The translations under genes and the position numbers were made by a program. This document shows positions 49,359 through 61,008 of a stretch of DNA of 64,000 nucleotides, piece after piece. The stretch is taken from NCBI GenBank assembly GCA_030549775.1, contig CM060171.1:58276360-58340359 (forward strand), given 5' to 3'. The notes below the pieces were generated by a model. That model was not told where the DNA came from and did no database searches. It saw only the letters and a program-made list of their open reading frames with translations. The DNA is from Tamarix chinensis (lineage: Eukaryota; Streptophyta; Magnoliopsida; Caryophyllales; Tamaricaceae). Within the stretch, counting starts at the first letter, position 1, and the number at the start of each line of letters is the position of its first letter.

Positions 49359-52300
49359 TGTAATAATCCATAATTTTGTAAATTTATGAATGAGAAATTA
49401 TACCAATTTTGGGCCTTCGATTTTGATTTAATATTATGATTTGGGTTGGGATAATGTTTGATTTGAAATCATGATGAAAAATAGGGTTTATTGACTTTTA
49501 TAGGAAAATCGATCGATTGGTTTGTCATTTCAACCAATTTGGGTTTCTCGATTAAAGTAATCAATTGATTGTGGAAACCAATTGACTAGTGGTAGAAGAA
49601 TCAACTAGGAGACCCAAATCCATCGGCTGGTTTGTCAAGTTGGTCATATTTTTCAAGCTAGATTTTGTAGAAAAATCCTTTACACTAAAATAGAGCCTTA
49701 CCAACCCTCGAGAAATTGTCCCTACGAGATTCCTAACTATTTTTATGATGCATTTAACCCAAAATATTACATCAATTTGATGTGTCTTCTTCCCCATCTC
49801 TTGTCTACACAATTCTAAGATCGAATGCTTCAATCTCAGATACACCTCTGAGCAGCTGGAAGATTCCTTCCATGCTAACTTTCTATTACTCCATTCATGA
49901 ATGCTAATTCTAGTCTAATAGACTTGAATTCTCTAGAGACACCATTCAAGATCTAGAGAAGAGGTCAAAAAATCTTTGACAAAATCCATCCATTCAAATC
50001 AAATGTAAACTTTCAATGGCAGGGTTTTGAGTTGATTCCTGAACCCTTTGTATTTCCTTTCAATTGGTTTGCTTGAAATAACCAAATCACACTTGGTATA
50101 CACCTTTTTTTAGCCATCAAAATTTCTAAGTCTTATATTATCCCCTTTATCTCTCTACACTTTGAGTATTATCGGTTAATCTTCTTACACTATTTTAATC
50201 CTTTCCTTAGCTCTCTTTTGTTTTAATTTCTATCTAAGGTAGAGTTAGATTCTAGAAAAAAAAAGGTTAAGTAGTTTAGTTTAGCTCTTTCCCTATTTTC
50301 GGCCTCAAGTTGCTATGTCCTTATTTTCTTATGTTTTTAAGTTCAAAATTTTATAAGATTTTGGTATAATGTCTGAGTTCAAGATTTTGATTTAAGGTTT
50401 TCAAATTTGAGATTTTCCATAGTTGGAATTTCTATTTTTAAGGAGATTTGCTTGCATCAATTAAGTTGTTATTTCTTCTACAATGTTTAGTATGTATTCT
50501 TGCGTGTTAGGTTTTACTTTTAGTGGTTTTTGCATGTTGGCATGAAAGAATATAGTTTGTATAAGTGGTTTGGTTGTTATATACCATGGTTTAAGTGAAA
50601 AGCATGAAATTGGGTAAAAATAAGCTATGATGATCTCATGTTTAGAAACGCATGTTTAGAAACGCCTTTATGGATGTTTACTATTTTATCAAAACCTATT
50701 AATCGGTTTGAGGAAAGCATGGTATGGTTAGGTGGTCGACCCAAACCGATTGACTAGTTGGTTTAATTGATCAATTAGTTGGGCTAGACCAATAGATTAT
50801 TTTAGTTGGTTTGCTTGATTTGCTTTTTTTTGGTTCAGCTATGGTTGGAATTTATGTTTGGGATTATATCATGATTATTAGTGAGTTAAATTGCAAATTT
50901 TATCATGGATTATTAGCCTAATGAATGGATTAAAATATATCAAAACTTATGGTATAAATTATGAATAATGTGAAGGCTATTTGAGTATTTCACATATGCA
51001 AGTGAAAAAATTGAGAAAAGTGTAATGAAAATTAGTATGAGCTTGAATTAAATAATATGGTAGTTATGAATAGCATTTGACCATGGACAAATGGAAAACC
51101 CACATGGTTGAGAAAATTGATAGAAAAGGATCAATATGTATTAAAAAAGGAACTTGACTTGCTTTCTTTTATATGGGCCTTATATGATCACCCATTCTTA
51201 TGAATAAAGTATTAATTATGTAAAATAAAAGAAATTCAAGTTGAGTATGGGTTTGAGTTACCTGATCCTTGATTAGCTACCGATGGCTAGCTTACCTTCT
51301 AGTGTTTTTGGTTCCTTTGGGCTTTACCTTTGGGTGGGATCCTAAGAGGTCCTAGTGCCTTACCTACTCTAGACATTGATGATGTACAAGGAGGTATTGA
51401 TACTAATGCGTCTAGTTACCTAGGTGATTGGCTTTAGCCTAAACTTATGTCCATGTTGGTTGGCTTCGACCTTCACTTATGTCCATTTTGGTGATTGACT
51501 TTTGCTTGGACTTATGTTCACTTGGTGATTGGCTTCGGCCTAGACTTTCTATCCCATATTTGGATAGGCTTCAATGGTATATGAGACCATGGGGCGGTGC
51601 ACAGTCTATCACTCGATAACAATAAAATATGGTTGGTAAATATCGGTTGAAATGTATGAACGATGACTAAGTTAATGGTTAATGATTGGTTAAGAAATGG
51701 AAGTAATGGTAGGTTTGACATAAATGAATAAAGCTAGTTTATACACTTGGATAATGGTTGAAACAACTAATTAGATGTGGAAAGGAATATCGATTGATTG
51801 AATGACATGCCTGATATATGGATAAGTAAATAGTACAATCTAAGGAATTGGATAATTGGAATAAGCCCTCGAGGTTGCTTAGATTCTCCTTATTACTACT
51901 TTTTTTAAGTGCTGATGTGATAAGGTTGTGAATATAAGCATGATGTATTCTCCTGTGCTAGAATTATACATGATAGCTTGTATTTATTCACTCATACCTT
52001 TATGTATTGTCTTATCATGATACATGTTGTATCTTATATTCATTTATGGTGAATTTTTATACTTGTGTACATTGAGGGAGAAGCTTGGCTTACTCATTAC
52101 ATAGTGTACTAATATGATCGCTTTCTTGGTCACCTGCTCATTCCCATGAGTAGAGGATCATGTGCAGGTCTTTGAAGATGGCCTAGTAAAGGGCCTACCT
52201 CAGTTGGTTTAGGGCTTGAGAGTAAGGATATCTAGAAGCTTTTGTTGGGGTCTGTAGTGGACTAATATTTTAAATTGGTTGTCACACCATAATTTATTTT

Positions 52301-52512
52301 ATTGTATCCTAGTTGTTTAATTAATTTTTTATTCTATACACTATATTGCTTTAAGTGTTTTGATTGGTTTAGCCTTGTATCTGATATGGGTAGGCGGCAT
52401 TTACTATCCTATGTCAGGTGCGGTAGGAACACTCTATTTTTCCTATGTGTTTTCTACTTTCGCAATTTTTTTAACAAAAAAAAAATTGATAGTGAAAAAT
52501 TGGTATGCTATA
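49359..52512 (+). mobile_element. Solo LTR, Tekay-type family, 3,154 bp, with AAAAG duplication
   Basis: It starts TGTAATAATCC, ends TTGGTATGCTATA, and is flanked by AAAAG (49354-49358) and AAAAG (52513-52517). It shares the CAATTGACTAGTT-like motif clusters (49500-49640, 50690-50800), a 40-bp tandem array with GGCTTCGGCC stems (51420-51560), and the conserved TTGGCTTACTCA hairpin block near 52085. Confidence 0.8.
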
Positions 52513-53479
52513 AAAAGTAACTTCATATTAGATAAACATATGCGTATAAGAGTATATGTATAAAATTGAATATGGATTTAAAGATCAATTACTTGTATCC
52601 ATATCCAAAATTTAATAAATATTTTTCCTTTCATTCATTTTCTTTTATCTATATTTATTTCTCCAACTATTAAATAAAATTTTTCAAATTTTAAATAAAA
52701 CTTTTCTAATTACTATAGATAATTTTGGTGGGGAAGTGCCCTTGCTCATTGGTTGAAGGATAGCATTAGCCTAACCTTAGAGTTTTATGAACTTTTGTGA
52801 ATAGATACTAAACAACCGGTCTTAGGATAGATCTAACCAAATCTCTAAGTTTTCTTGATGTTTGTAAAGAGATCCTGAATAGGAGGGGAGCATGGAAACT
52901 ATAGTTTAAAAGGGGAGATGTTAGATGCACACCCAACGTTATAAGTTCACACCTCTTAAAACCCTTTTTTTTCATTTTTGACCAATTTACCCCTTTCATT
53001 TATGCACTTCACCAATCAACAACTCTAGTTTCTCTATATTTTCTTTATCTTCTCCTCAAGTAATTACAAAACATCTAATTTTTAAAACATTGAATACAAT
53101 GAGTGTGGATGAGGATTATCAATGATTTTTTTAACAAAAATGAACTCAATGAAATATATGGTAATCTAATTTTATTTTTCAAAATTTTTGCTTTAGATGG
53201 GTAAGTTACCCGTCAAATTTTACATATAATGGGCAATTCACCCGTCCAAAAGATTACTCTGACTTACTCGTTATAAATTATCAGAATGGGTAACTCACCT
53301 GTTAGATGTCATCTCTGACAAGAAACTCACTTTTCAGCTTACCTATTTTCGTAAATTTGTATTATTTATTTTTATATTTATGTATTCCTTATAATTTTAT
53401 ATTTTAAATATTAATTATACAATCCAGATTCAATTAATACTAATTAGAGTGGATTATTTACTACATATGAGATTTTTAA
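52513..53479. other. AT-rich sequence upstream of the MULE pseudogene
   Basis: No ORF of note. At 53190-53340 there are repeated GGGTAA(G/C)T(T/C)ACCCGT-like motifs, which may be part of a decayed MULE terminal region or N-terminal exon. No terminal inverted repeat is identified. Confidence 0.3.
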
Positions 53480-56255
53480 TGATCGACAATCATTAATTTG
53501 TTGGGATATAGAAATTAGAAGGCCGCATAATATGGATTTAGGTATTGAGAGGTCAAAAAAAGGTAGGGTTTAGATTCATTGTGAAGAGGAGATAATTATA
53601 GAAGACAACCTTTAATAAATCCAGAACGTGTTTGATCTACCGGGACCAAAAAGTGTGGTTACGAATTCAGGATTCGTGGAAGGGAAGATGCTTGCGGTGG
53701 TTGGAGACTAGTGGTAAAATGTAGAATGCATAATCATAGAATTAATAAGTATTTGCTGGGACATTCGTTTCCTTATCGATTATATCTAGAAGAACGCAGG
53801 TTAGTGCACAAGCTAAAACAAATAAATGTCCGACCAAGGGATATTATCGACTAGTTAAAATGGAGTGATGGGGATAATACCGTAAAATTTAGGACAATCT
53901 ACAATACTAGACATAAGTTCAAGGTACAGAGCTTGATGGGACATATAGTCAAGCAATAGTTATTGCACTTTATAGAAACTAATGAATACCATTCATGGCA
54001 ACATCGGTTTCCCGACTCTAATGTGGTTAGTGACATTATATTTATGCACCCGGATTCTATTACTTTGTTGCACGCACTTCCATATGTCATTTATTTAGAC
54101 TGTACATAGAAAACCAATAAGTACAACCATCCTTCCTTGGAGGTCATTAGTTGTGTGTATAGTGGTAAGAATTTTACCATTATCTTAGCATTTTTGACAA
54201 AGGAAAAGGAAGATAAATACGAATGGGTGCTTAATAAGGTAAAGAGATTGATTGAGCCCTATGAACCAAATGTGGTGGTAACTGATAGGGAACTAGGACT
54301 AAAATAAATAGTGCCGAAAGTCTTTTTTAATGCAGCACCCTTCTTATATAGATGGCACATTAGTAAGAGTGTTCTCTCACAAGCTATCAAAAAGTTGGGA
54401 AGTATAGTAGTGAGAGAGAGTTTCTTAGGAGGTTGGAGGTAGATTGTACAAGACACTACAATTGATACATATGAGAACAAGCTTCTACTTATGGGTGACA
54501 AATGGGGCATATTTCCACATCTTTTATAATATGTGTACTAGACTTTTTTGAATCCATATAAGGAGAAGTTTTTTTCAATGTGGTTTGACAAAATTATTCA
54601 ATTTGGCACTCATATGACCAACAAGTATAATTTATTTGTTGTAAATATTCAATATATTTTAACTTATTAGGCATGTCACAATTAACCATTACTTATTTTT
54701 TGAAATTATAATTTTAGGGTGGAAAGTGAACATGACAAGCTGAAGAAATATATATATTCATCACATGTAAGCTTTGAAACATTATGTCCAAAGATTGACA
54801 TACTGATAAGATTCCAAATTATTGAGGTGAAAAAAGGTTTGGAGTAATCATGGGAAATTATTTCACATTATTCTATAGATGACATATTGTTTAAGGAGCT
54901 CATGTTTATTTTATGTTGTAGAGCATTGGACTTGACTGAAGAGGAGAGTAAGAGGTCTAATATGGTTGGTCCCAAATCCTTGGGATATGGGTTTTACTTG
55001 AGGTTGACACATGGTCTACTATTTATAAACGAGATACTTCATTACAAACGAAATCATCAACCTATTCCTATAGTGGGAGTGCATAAATTTTGGAAGACTT
55101 TCATTTTTGTTAGGCCACAAGAAGAAATGTTTGTGTTTGATGATTCAATTATTGAACAATATGTATGTTCATTTTCCTCTAACATTATGTCTAAGGAGCA
55201 AATTATACTTGACTAATTGCCATCACATCTACGATATTATTTTAATATTATTAATGAGAATCTCAAACCTACACAAACAAGTATGGTACAATTGAATGCT
55301 CAACAAAGAAAAGGAGCACATTAAGGGAACTATCAGAGTGGGAGAACACAAAGCATGATTATTTGGAATCACCTATAGGGTGAGGTCTCTCATTCCTTAG
55401 TTGATCAAAACATGGAAGAGGTCGCTCATCCCCTTGTCGATCACATCATGCATCTCCTAGTAGAGACCGATCTTCCACTGGTCGATCTAATTGAGGAAGA
55501 AGTAGTAGGGGAAGGTATAGTACTGAGAGGACTCATAGACTCATCCATGATTTTTTGTGGTCTTTTGATATTGATCTAGTTATGCTCCCATGGGTGGAAT
55601 CTTGGTGTGATATTATGGGTGATGGAAACTTTGGGTTTAGAGCGGTTGCACTACAACTCTTGGTAGAAAATCAAAATGGTCAAATATTAGAGCCACTATG
55701 TATAAGGAGTTGATGATGCATCAATAATTATATAATCTTGCCTTTATAGATCATATTGCTAAAAGCATGTAATGCTTAGTACATTGGAAGGGATTAACTT
55801 CGATGGAGAAATGGTGGCATCATCCTGACTTTGGCTTCCTCTTTGTAATAATGTACAATGTCATATTCTCTCTTATGAGTATTCATGGATTAATTAAATT
55901 TTTATTGCATAGAGCGCTACCTAATGGTGCACAACCAGATCAGATCATAACCATCTTAAATGTGAATAATTTGTTGCACTACATATCGGTATGTCTTTTA
56001 CTCACACTAATTTTGTATACTGTTTTTATGATACTATATATGTCTGACACTCATGTTTTATTACATTATATGCTTGTATTTAACCTTCATGGAAAATTTA
56101 ATATTACCACCTATATCTAATCAATAGTATAGACATGCTGCTTCAAGCGTATCTGGATTGAACAAGCGATATTGTGATCGTATTCAATTGTGTCGGAATT
56201 CAATGTGTATGGGTATCAACCAAGGTGGAGACTTTAGGTTGATGATTTGTGCTTA
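53480..56255 (+). pseudogene. FAR1-type MULE transposase fused to an OTU-like domain
   Basis: FAR1-like zinc region at about 53660-53960 (MHNHRINKYLLGHSF, VRPRDIID, TIYNTRHKFKVQ). MULE/DDE core at about 53960-54620: IYLDCT-KTNKYNHPSLEVI with the first Asp, EDKYEWVLNKVK, VVVTDRELGL with the second Asp, FLYRWHISKSV. Intron 54625-54717. Then VESEHDKLKKYIYSSH and a decayed SWIM region (GYGFYLRLTHGLLFINEI; its Cys are lost), PIPIVGVHKFWKTF. The OTU-like domain at about 55560-56150 reads DIMGDGNFGFRAVALQL, MEKWWHHPDFGFL and YNVIFSLMSI. The motif normally reads GDGNCGFRA; the codon at 55630-55632 encodes Phe, so the catalytic Cys is gone. Several stops. It faces the PMD gene convergently. Confidence 0.85.
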
Positions 56256-57662
56256 AAGTAACAAGTTTATCATTTAACTTGTTGTACATTGGTTCAGTGC
56301 ATTCTCGTAAGTATTTTGTAACATGGTGCGAGGACAATCATAGTGTAATGTGGTATAAAGACAATCATGGTGTAACATAAGATTAAAATTAGCATACAAA
56401 TAAATTTTTCCAATAACACACTCATAAAAACCTTAAGACAAAATTAAAATTAAAGTGTAAAGAAAAAAATCTACTACATATCAACACTAGGGGGTTGGTC
56501 GATCTCCTCCTCTTTACTAGAGGACAGGTTAAGCTCACCCATAGCAAAGTATACCTTCTTCAGCCTATCAAAACCTTCATCCTTACAAATGAAATGCCCC
56601 GAAAATTATAATTTTATTATTTATTATTAAATAAGATTTTATTATGAAAATAATTAAATAAGATATTTTTATTAAAATAAAAGGGAATTAGTTAGGGCAA
56701 ATTAAGAAGGAATTTCCAAGTATTTTAATTTGGAGAAATTTTGTTATTTTAGCTAATTCAAGATTTTATTTTAAAAACTAATTAAATAAATTATTTTATT
56801 TAAAATAATAAGGAAAAAAAGAGTTTCAAATTAATAATAACTTTATAAATAATTTAATTAGAGAAAATTAGGGTGCTTTGCTAATTAAAATGGAATTTAT
56901 GGAAAATCTTTTAAAAATACTAATTTAACCTAAAAGGGATTTAAATATTATTTTATTTAAATATTATTATTTTTAAATATCCCAAATATTTTAATTAATT
57001 TAAATATCCAACCTAATTATTTTTATTTTCCTTTTTTCCCTTTTTCTTTTTTCTTTCTTCCTTTTTCTTTCTTTTTCTTTCTTTTTTCTTTTTCTCCTTG
57101 TCGAACTGGGCCAGCCCAACGGCCCAGTCCTTTCCCTTCTTCCTTCTTCCTTGTGCAACGTGGCCCAGCCTAGCGTCGCGTCCTCCTTTTCTTTTCCCGT
57201 GGCGTTTCCTTCTTTTTCTTTTTTTTTCTTCGGTCCGACTCCGAAACGCTGCACTTAATTTATTTTTCCCACCGAAACTCCGCGTTCCATTTAAACTTAA
57301 ACCTTAGCCCACGTCAACCGTCCCGGTACTTCTTTCTCTTTCTTTTCTTTTCCCGGCTGCCCGGTCCAGCCCCCCATCTCCTTCCTTCTTCTTCCCCGAC
57401 GCCGCCAGCCTACAACTCCACCGTCTCACCCCCTGGTTTTTCGCCGCCGGTTACGGTCATTTTGACCGGCGATTTTCCTTCCAATCTCTTCCCCCCTGAT
57501 TCAGCAATCACATGGACCCAATCATCTCCCCTTTGCTCGTGCATTTTCCTCCTTTTTTCCCAGCGCATTCCCCTCCCCCAAAAATTGTTGCCACCGGCGA
57601 TCGAAAACCCTACTGCATTATCCCCTCACCGACTCACATAACCTTAGCCTCCCTTCTAACCC

Positions 57663-57670
57663 TATAAATA
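57663..57670 (+). promoter_or_regulatory. TATA box of L1 LTR
   Basis: TATAAATA in the context CCCTATAAATAGCC, 1.07 kb into the LTR, followed by a CT-rich leader. The match at the equivalent place in copy 1 supports it. Copy 3 has lost it by deletion. Confidence 0.65.
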
Positions 57671-59369
57671 GCCACATAATTACCTGTATCGATCCTTTGA
57701 TTTCATTACCCAGAATTTGACCCTTTTCGTCATCGCCCCTTTAGACGCCATCGCTGCCGCCGTCGGCCAACTCCACCACCCACTACGCCTACTAAACTCT
57801 CCTTTGCACCACCCTCTAGCTAACCAAATGTTCCATATCTCTTGATTCTTCTTGCAAAAGCCGCCCCAACTGTGCGAAGTCTCCTTCCCAACCAACCTAT
57901 TTTTCTATCTCTGCCACCCTCCGAACGACCTTTAACCACCTCTTCTGCTGCTGTCGCCGCTTCTTTCACCTCCAAAATTGTGCTACAAATCCTCCTCTAC
58001 ATTCCCCTACCATTCTTTTCCTCTTTCTCCCTCTCCTCCTCTCTCTTTCTTCTTCTCCTCCATTCGGCCACCACCCACCGACGTCGTGCGCCGCCACCTT
58101 TGGCTGCACCACCACCTCTATTCTGTCCCCCTACTTTTGGGCAACCCTAAAAACCCCAACTCCCACATTAATTCTCCTTAGCTTTTTCCCAACATGCAAC
58201 TTTTCCCCTTTTCTTCTCTTTTTTGACCGCCGGTGCTGCCTATCCCCACCAGCCTATAGTTGAACCCTAGACCCTCTCAACCCTTTTCCCTATTTTTATA
58301 AGCCTAAGTTTAATTTATTTCATTTATTTGAATATAAATACTATTATTATTATTCTTAATATTTATATTTTTAATATGTATTAGTATTATTAGTAGTAGT
58401 AGTATTAATGTTTTGATTATTATTTTTGTTGAGGGTTGAATCCCTATTGTATTTTAATTTGATTTTATTATTATTAGTCTTATTATTTCTATTATTACTA
58501 TTATTAATATTAATATGTTATTATTATTATATTTATAATTATTTTATTTTTACTATTTTGAATTACTATTATTATTATTATTTCATTATTAATGTTACAA
58601 CTACTTTACTATTATTTTTACTATTAGTTTTTTCTATTATTATTATTATTATTATTATTATTTCATCATTACTATTTTTAATAAATTTGATTATTTATTT
58701 TACTAATATTATTATTAGTATTATTTTGGTAAAGGGGCCGAAGCCTTTATTTTACTTTGTTTTTGAATAATGTCCTTTTTATTATTAGTATTGTTACTAT
58801 TATTATTATTCTTATGTATATTCTCATTGATGTTATTTTTAGTATCATTATTAATAGAATAAAGTATTTAACCTTGCATTAATTATCAACTTTTATAATA
58901 TTTCTATTATTTCTATATCTTTAGTAAAGTTAGAATTTTGTTAATATTATTTTATTAGTATGTTATTATTTGGTCAAAGCCCTAAGGAGGCATAGGAACG
59001 TGCTCCAAGACTGGTGTCATTTCAGGTAAGGGTGTTACTAAGGCCTTTTGTGTGTTTATATGCATTATATGCTTCGCATGCTATGTATCATATGTTTATT
59101 ATTATTATGTCGTATATGTTATGGTGTGGAGTTGAAGTATGTCTTTGGGCATTTGTATGGTATGTGTATTATGTATATGTGTTGGATGGTTTGTGACCCT
59201 GTAAGGCATGCATGTGAGGATTTTGATATGGTTTGTGTGGGAGAAAGGATGAAAAAGGAGGATGGGGAAGGAGGTTGACCAAGGGAGGTGAGTTAACCTA
59301 ATTATTTAATGATTCATGAGTGGAGGAATAAAATGGAGAATTTTAGGGTTTCATGTGGGAGAATCTGAT

Positions 59370-59945
59370 TTATGATTTTTATGATTTTGTGTGGGATAGT
59401 TTAATTTATGATTTTGTATGAGAGAATCTAATTTATGGTTTGGATGATTTTGTATGGGAGAATGTAATATATGATGTTATATGGGACAATCTAATTTATT
59501 GTTTATATGGGAGATTCTAATTTATGATTTTATGTGGAAGAATCTAACTTATGATCTTGTATGGGAGAATCTAATGTGTGGTTATGAATGGGAGAATCTA
59601 ATCAGTTGCATTATATGGAAAAATCTTTAGGTTTTCTATGGTTTGAATCTAGGGTTTGGAATGGATGGATCTTTGGTTTTGTGTGGATTGAATGTATTGT
59701 TTTGTATAACAGAATCTTGGGTTTTGTATGGTGGTATTAGTGGTTCCATGGTGGTATTATGGTTGCATAGTGGTATTAGGGTTTGAATGGTGGTATTAGG
59801 GTTTTTATGGTGGTATTTATGGTTGCATGATGGTATTAATGGTTGCATAGTGGTATTAGGGTTTGCATGATGGTATTAGGGTTTGCATGGTGGTATTAAT
59901 GGTTGTATGGTGGTATTAGGGTTGCATGGTGGTATTAGGGTTTTG
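59370..59945 (+). repeat. Minisatellites in the L1 LTR
   Basis: About 59370-59640: units of about 27-30 bp (GGGAGAATCTAATTTATGA and TTTTGTAT). About 59720-59945: units of about 20-22 bp (GGTGGTATTAGGGTTTGCAT). Both are inverse to those at 130-750. Confidence 0.8.
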
Positions 59946-60429
59946 CATGGGAGTGAAATTTACGTGTGGAAAGTTGAATTGGGATGTGAGGAAGGTAATA
60001 TAAGTTTTTTTTGGGTGTTTGGAAACTTTGGGTGAAAAATAGTACATAGAACATTATAAGGGTATGGAAGAGATTGAATTAGGGTTTGGAGTGATTAACT
60101 ATGGGTTGTTGTGATTATCTAGGGATTGGAGTGGCTAATTGTGATTAGTTGTGGCCAATTAAGGTTTGGAATGGATAATTATGGTTGTTATGGTTAAATA
60201 AGGTTTGGAGTGGTTAACTATGGTTTGTTGTGGTTGATTAAGGTTGTTGTGGTTGCATAGAATTTTTGTGTTATCATGTGTATTTGGTAATTAAAGTATA
60301 ACTATGATTGTGGAATTTATGATTTGTGATGTGTGAAGTGTAAAGATAATGATTCATGCATGTTGTGGGTCTAAGCTTATGAATAAGATACATAAGCCAT
60401 TAATTATTTAAAGTGGAGTATCGTTGAGA

Positions 60430-60800
60430 AGGGACCAACCGATCCACCGGTTCGGAATAGTGGTTAGGGTTTTTACCCTATGTGTGACCTATCCACTGGT
60501 TATAATAGTGGTTAGGACATGATGTCCTATGTGTGACCAATCCACCAGTTATAATAGTGGGTGTTCCCGAGCTCAATGATTACAAACTAGAGTTTTGTTA
60601 AAGCACTTAAAAGATACTAATTACTTACAGTGGAACACTATGCGAGTCGAGGCCAACCGATCCACCAGTTAGGAATAGTGGATAAGATGCGTAGTCCTAT
60701 GTGTCTCCGATCCACCGGCTATAATAGTGGTTAGGGTATGATACCCTATGTTCCTCCGATCCACCAGCTATAATAGTGGAGGCTTCCATACTCGCATGGA
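60430..60800 (+). repeat. Tandem hairpin array in the L1 LTR
   Basis: Two blocks (60430-60565 and 60650-60785) each hold three units of about 50 bp. Each unit has CCACYRGYTATAATAGTGG (stem CCAC/GTGG); about half also have a second stem: GGACATGATGTCC, GGGTATGATACCC or GGGTTTTTACCC. The second stem changes on both arms together. Confidence 0.75.
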
Positions 60801-60993
60801 TTTGATAAAAAGTATGGTGTGAATCAACTTCTAATAAGAAGTTAATTAAGTAATTGAATTGGATTATATTTGGGCCTTTATACTTTTACCTGGATGATCA
60901 CATGAGTTATGTTATCATTATTATGCTCTTTTATTATTGTTCTGCATTATTTATGTCCTTATGTGTTGGCCTTAGTGCTCAGTTACCTTACTT

Positions 60994-61008
60994 AGTACGT
61001 AGCGTACT
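60994..61008 (+). promoter_or_regulatory. Conserved LTR palindrome
   Basis: AGTACGTAGCGTACT, with a perfect 6-bp stem and a 3-base loop, follows CTTACTT. Equivalents lie at 17451-17465 (AGTACGTAGTATACT), near 34470-34485 on the minus strand (AGTATGTAGCATATT) and, decayed, near 52098 and 32279. Role unknown; a transcript structure or a termination/processing signal are possibilities. Confidence 0.6.

Noticed and set aside
43850..52512. One LARD-type element with LTRs at 43850-48404 and 49359-52512
   Set aside because: The right LTR has its own AAAAG duplication, the left one has GATTG/GATTA, lengths differ by 1.4 kb, and no convincing PBS or PPT lies between them.
57000..58181. ORFs in the GC-rich part of the L1 LTR (for example 57842-58150)
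   Set aside because: Same reason: a repeat leader lying just after the TATA box. There is no domain, and the copy 1 counterpart diverges in frame and length.
58426..58770. 114-residue Ile/Leu/Tyr-rich ORF resembling a membrane protein
   Set aside because: Translation of ATT microsatellite in the LTR.
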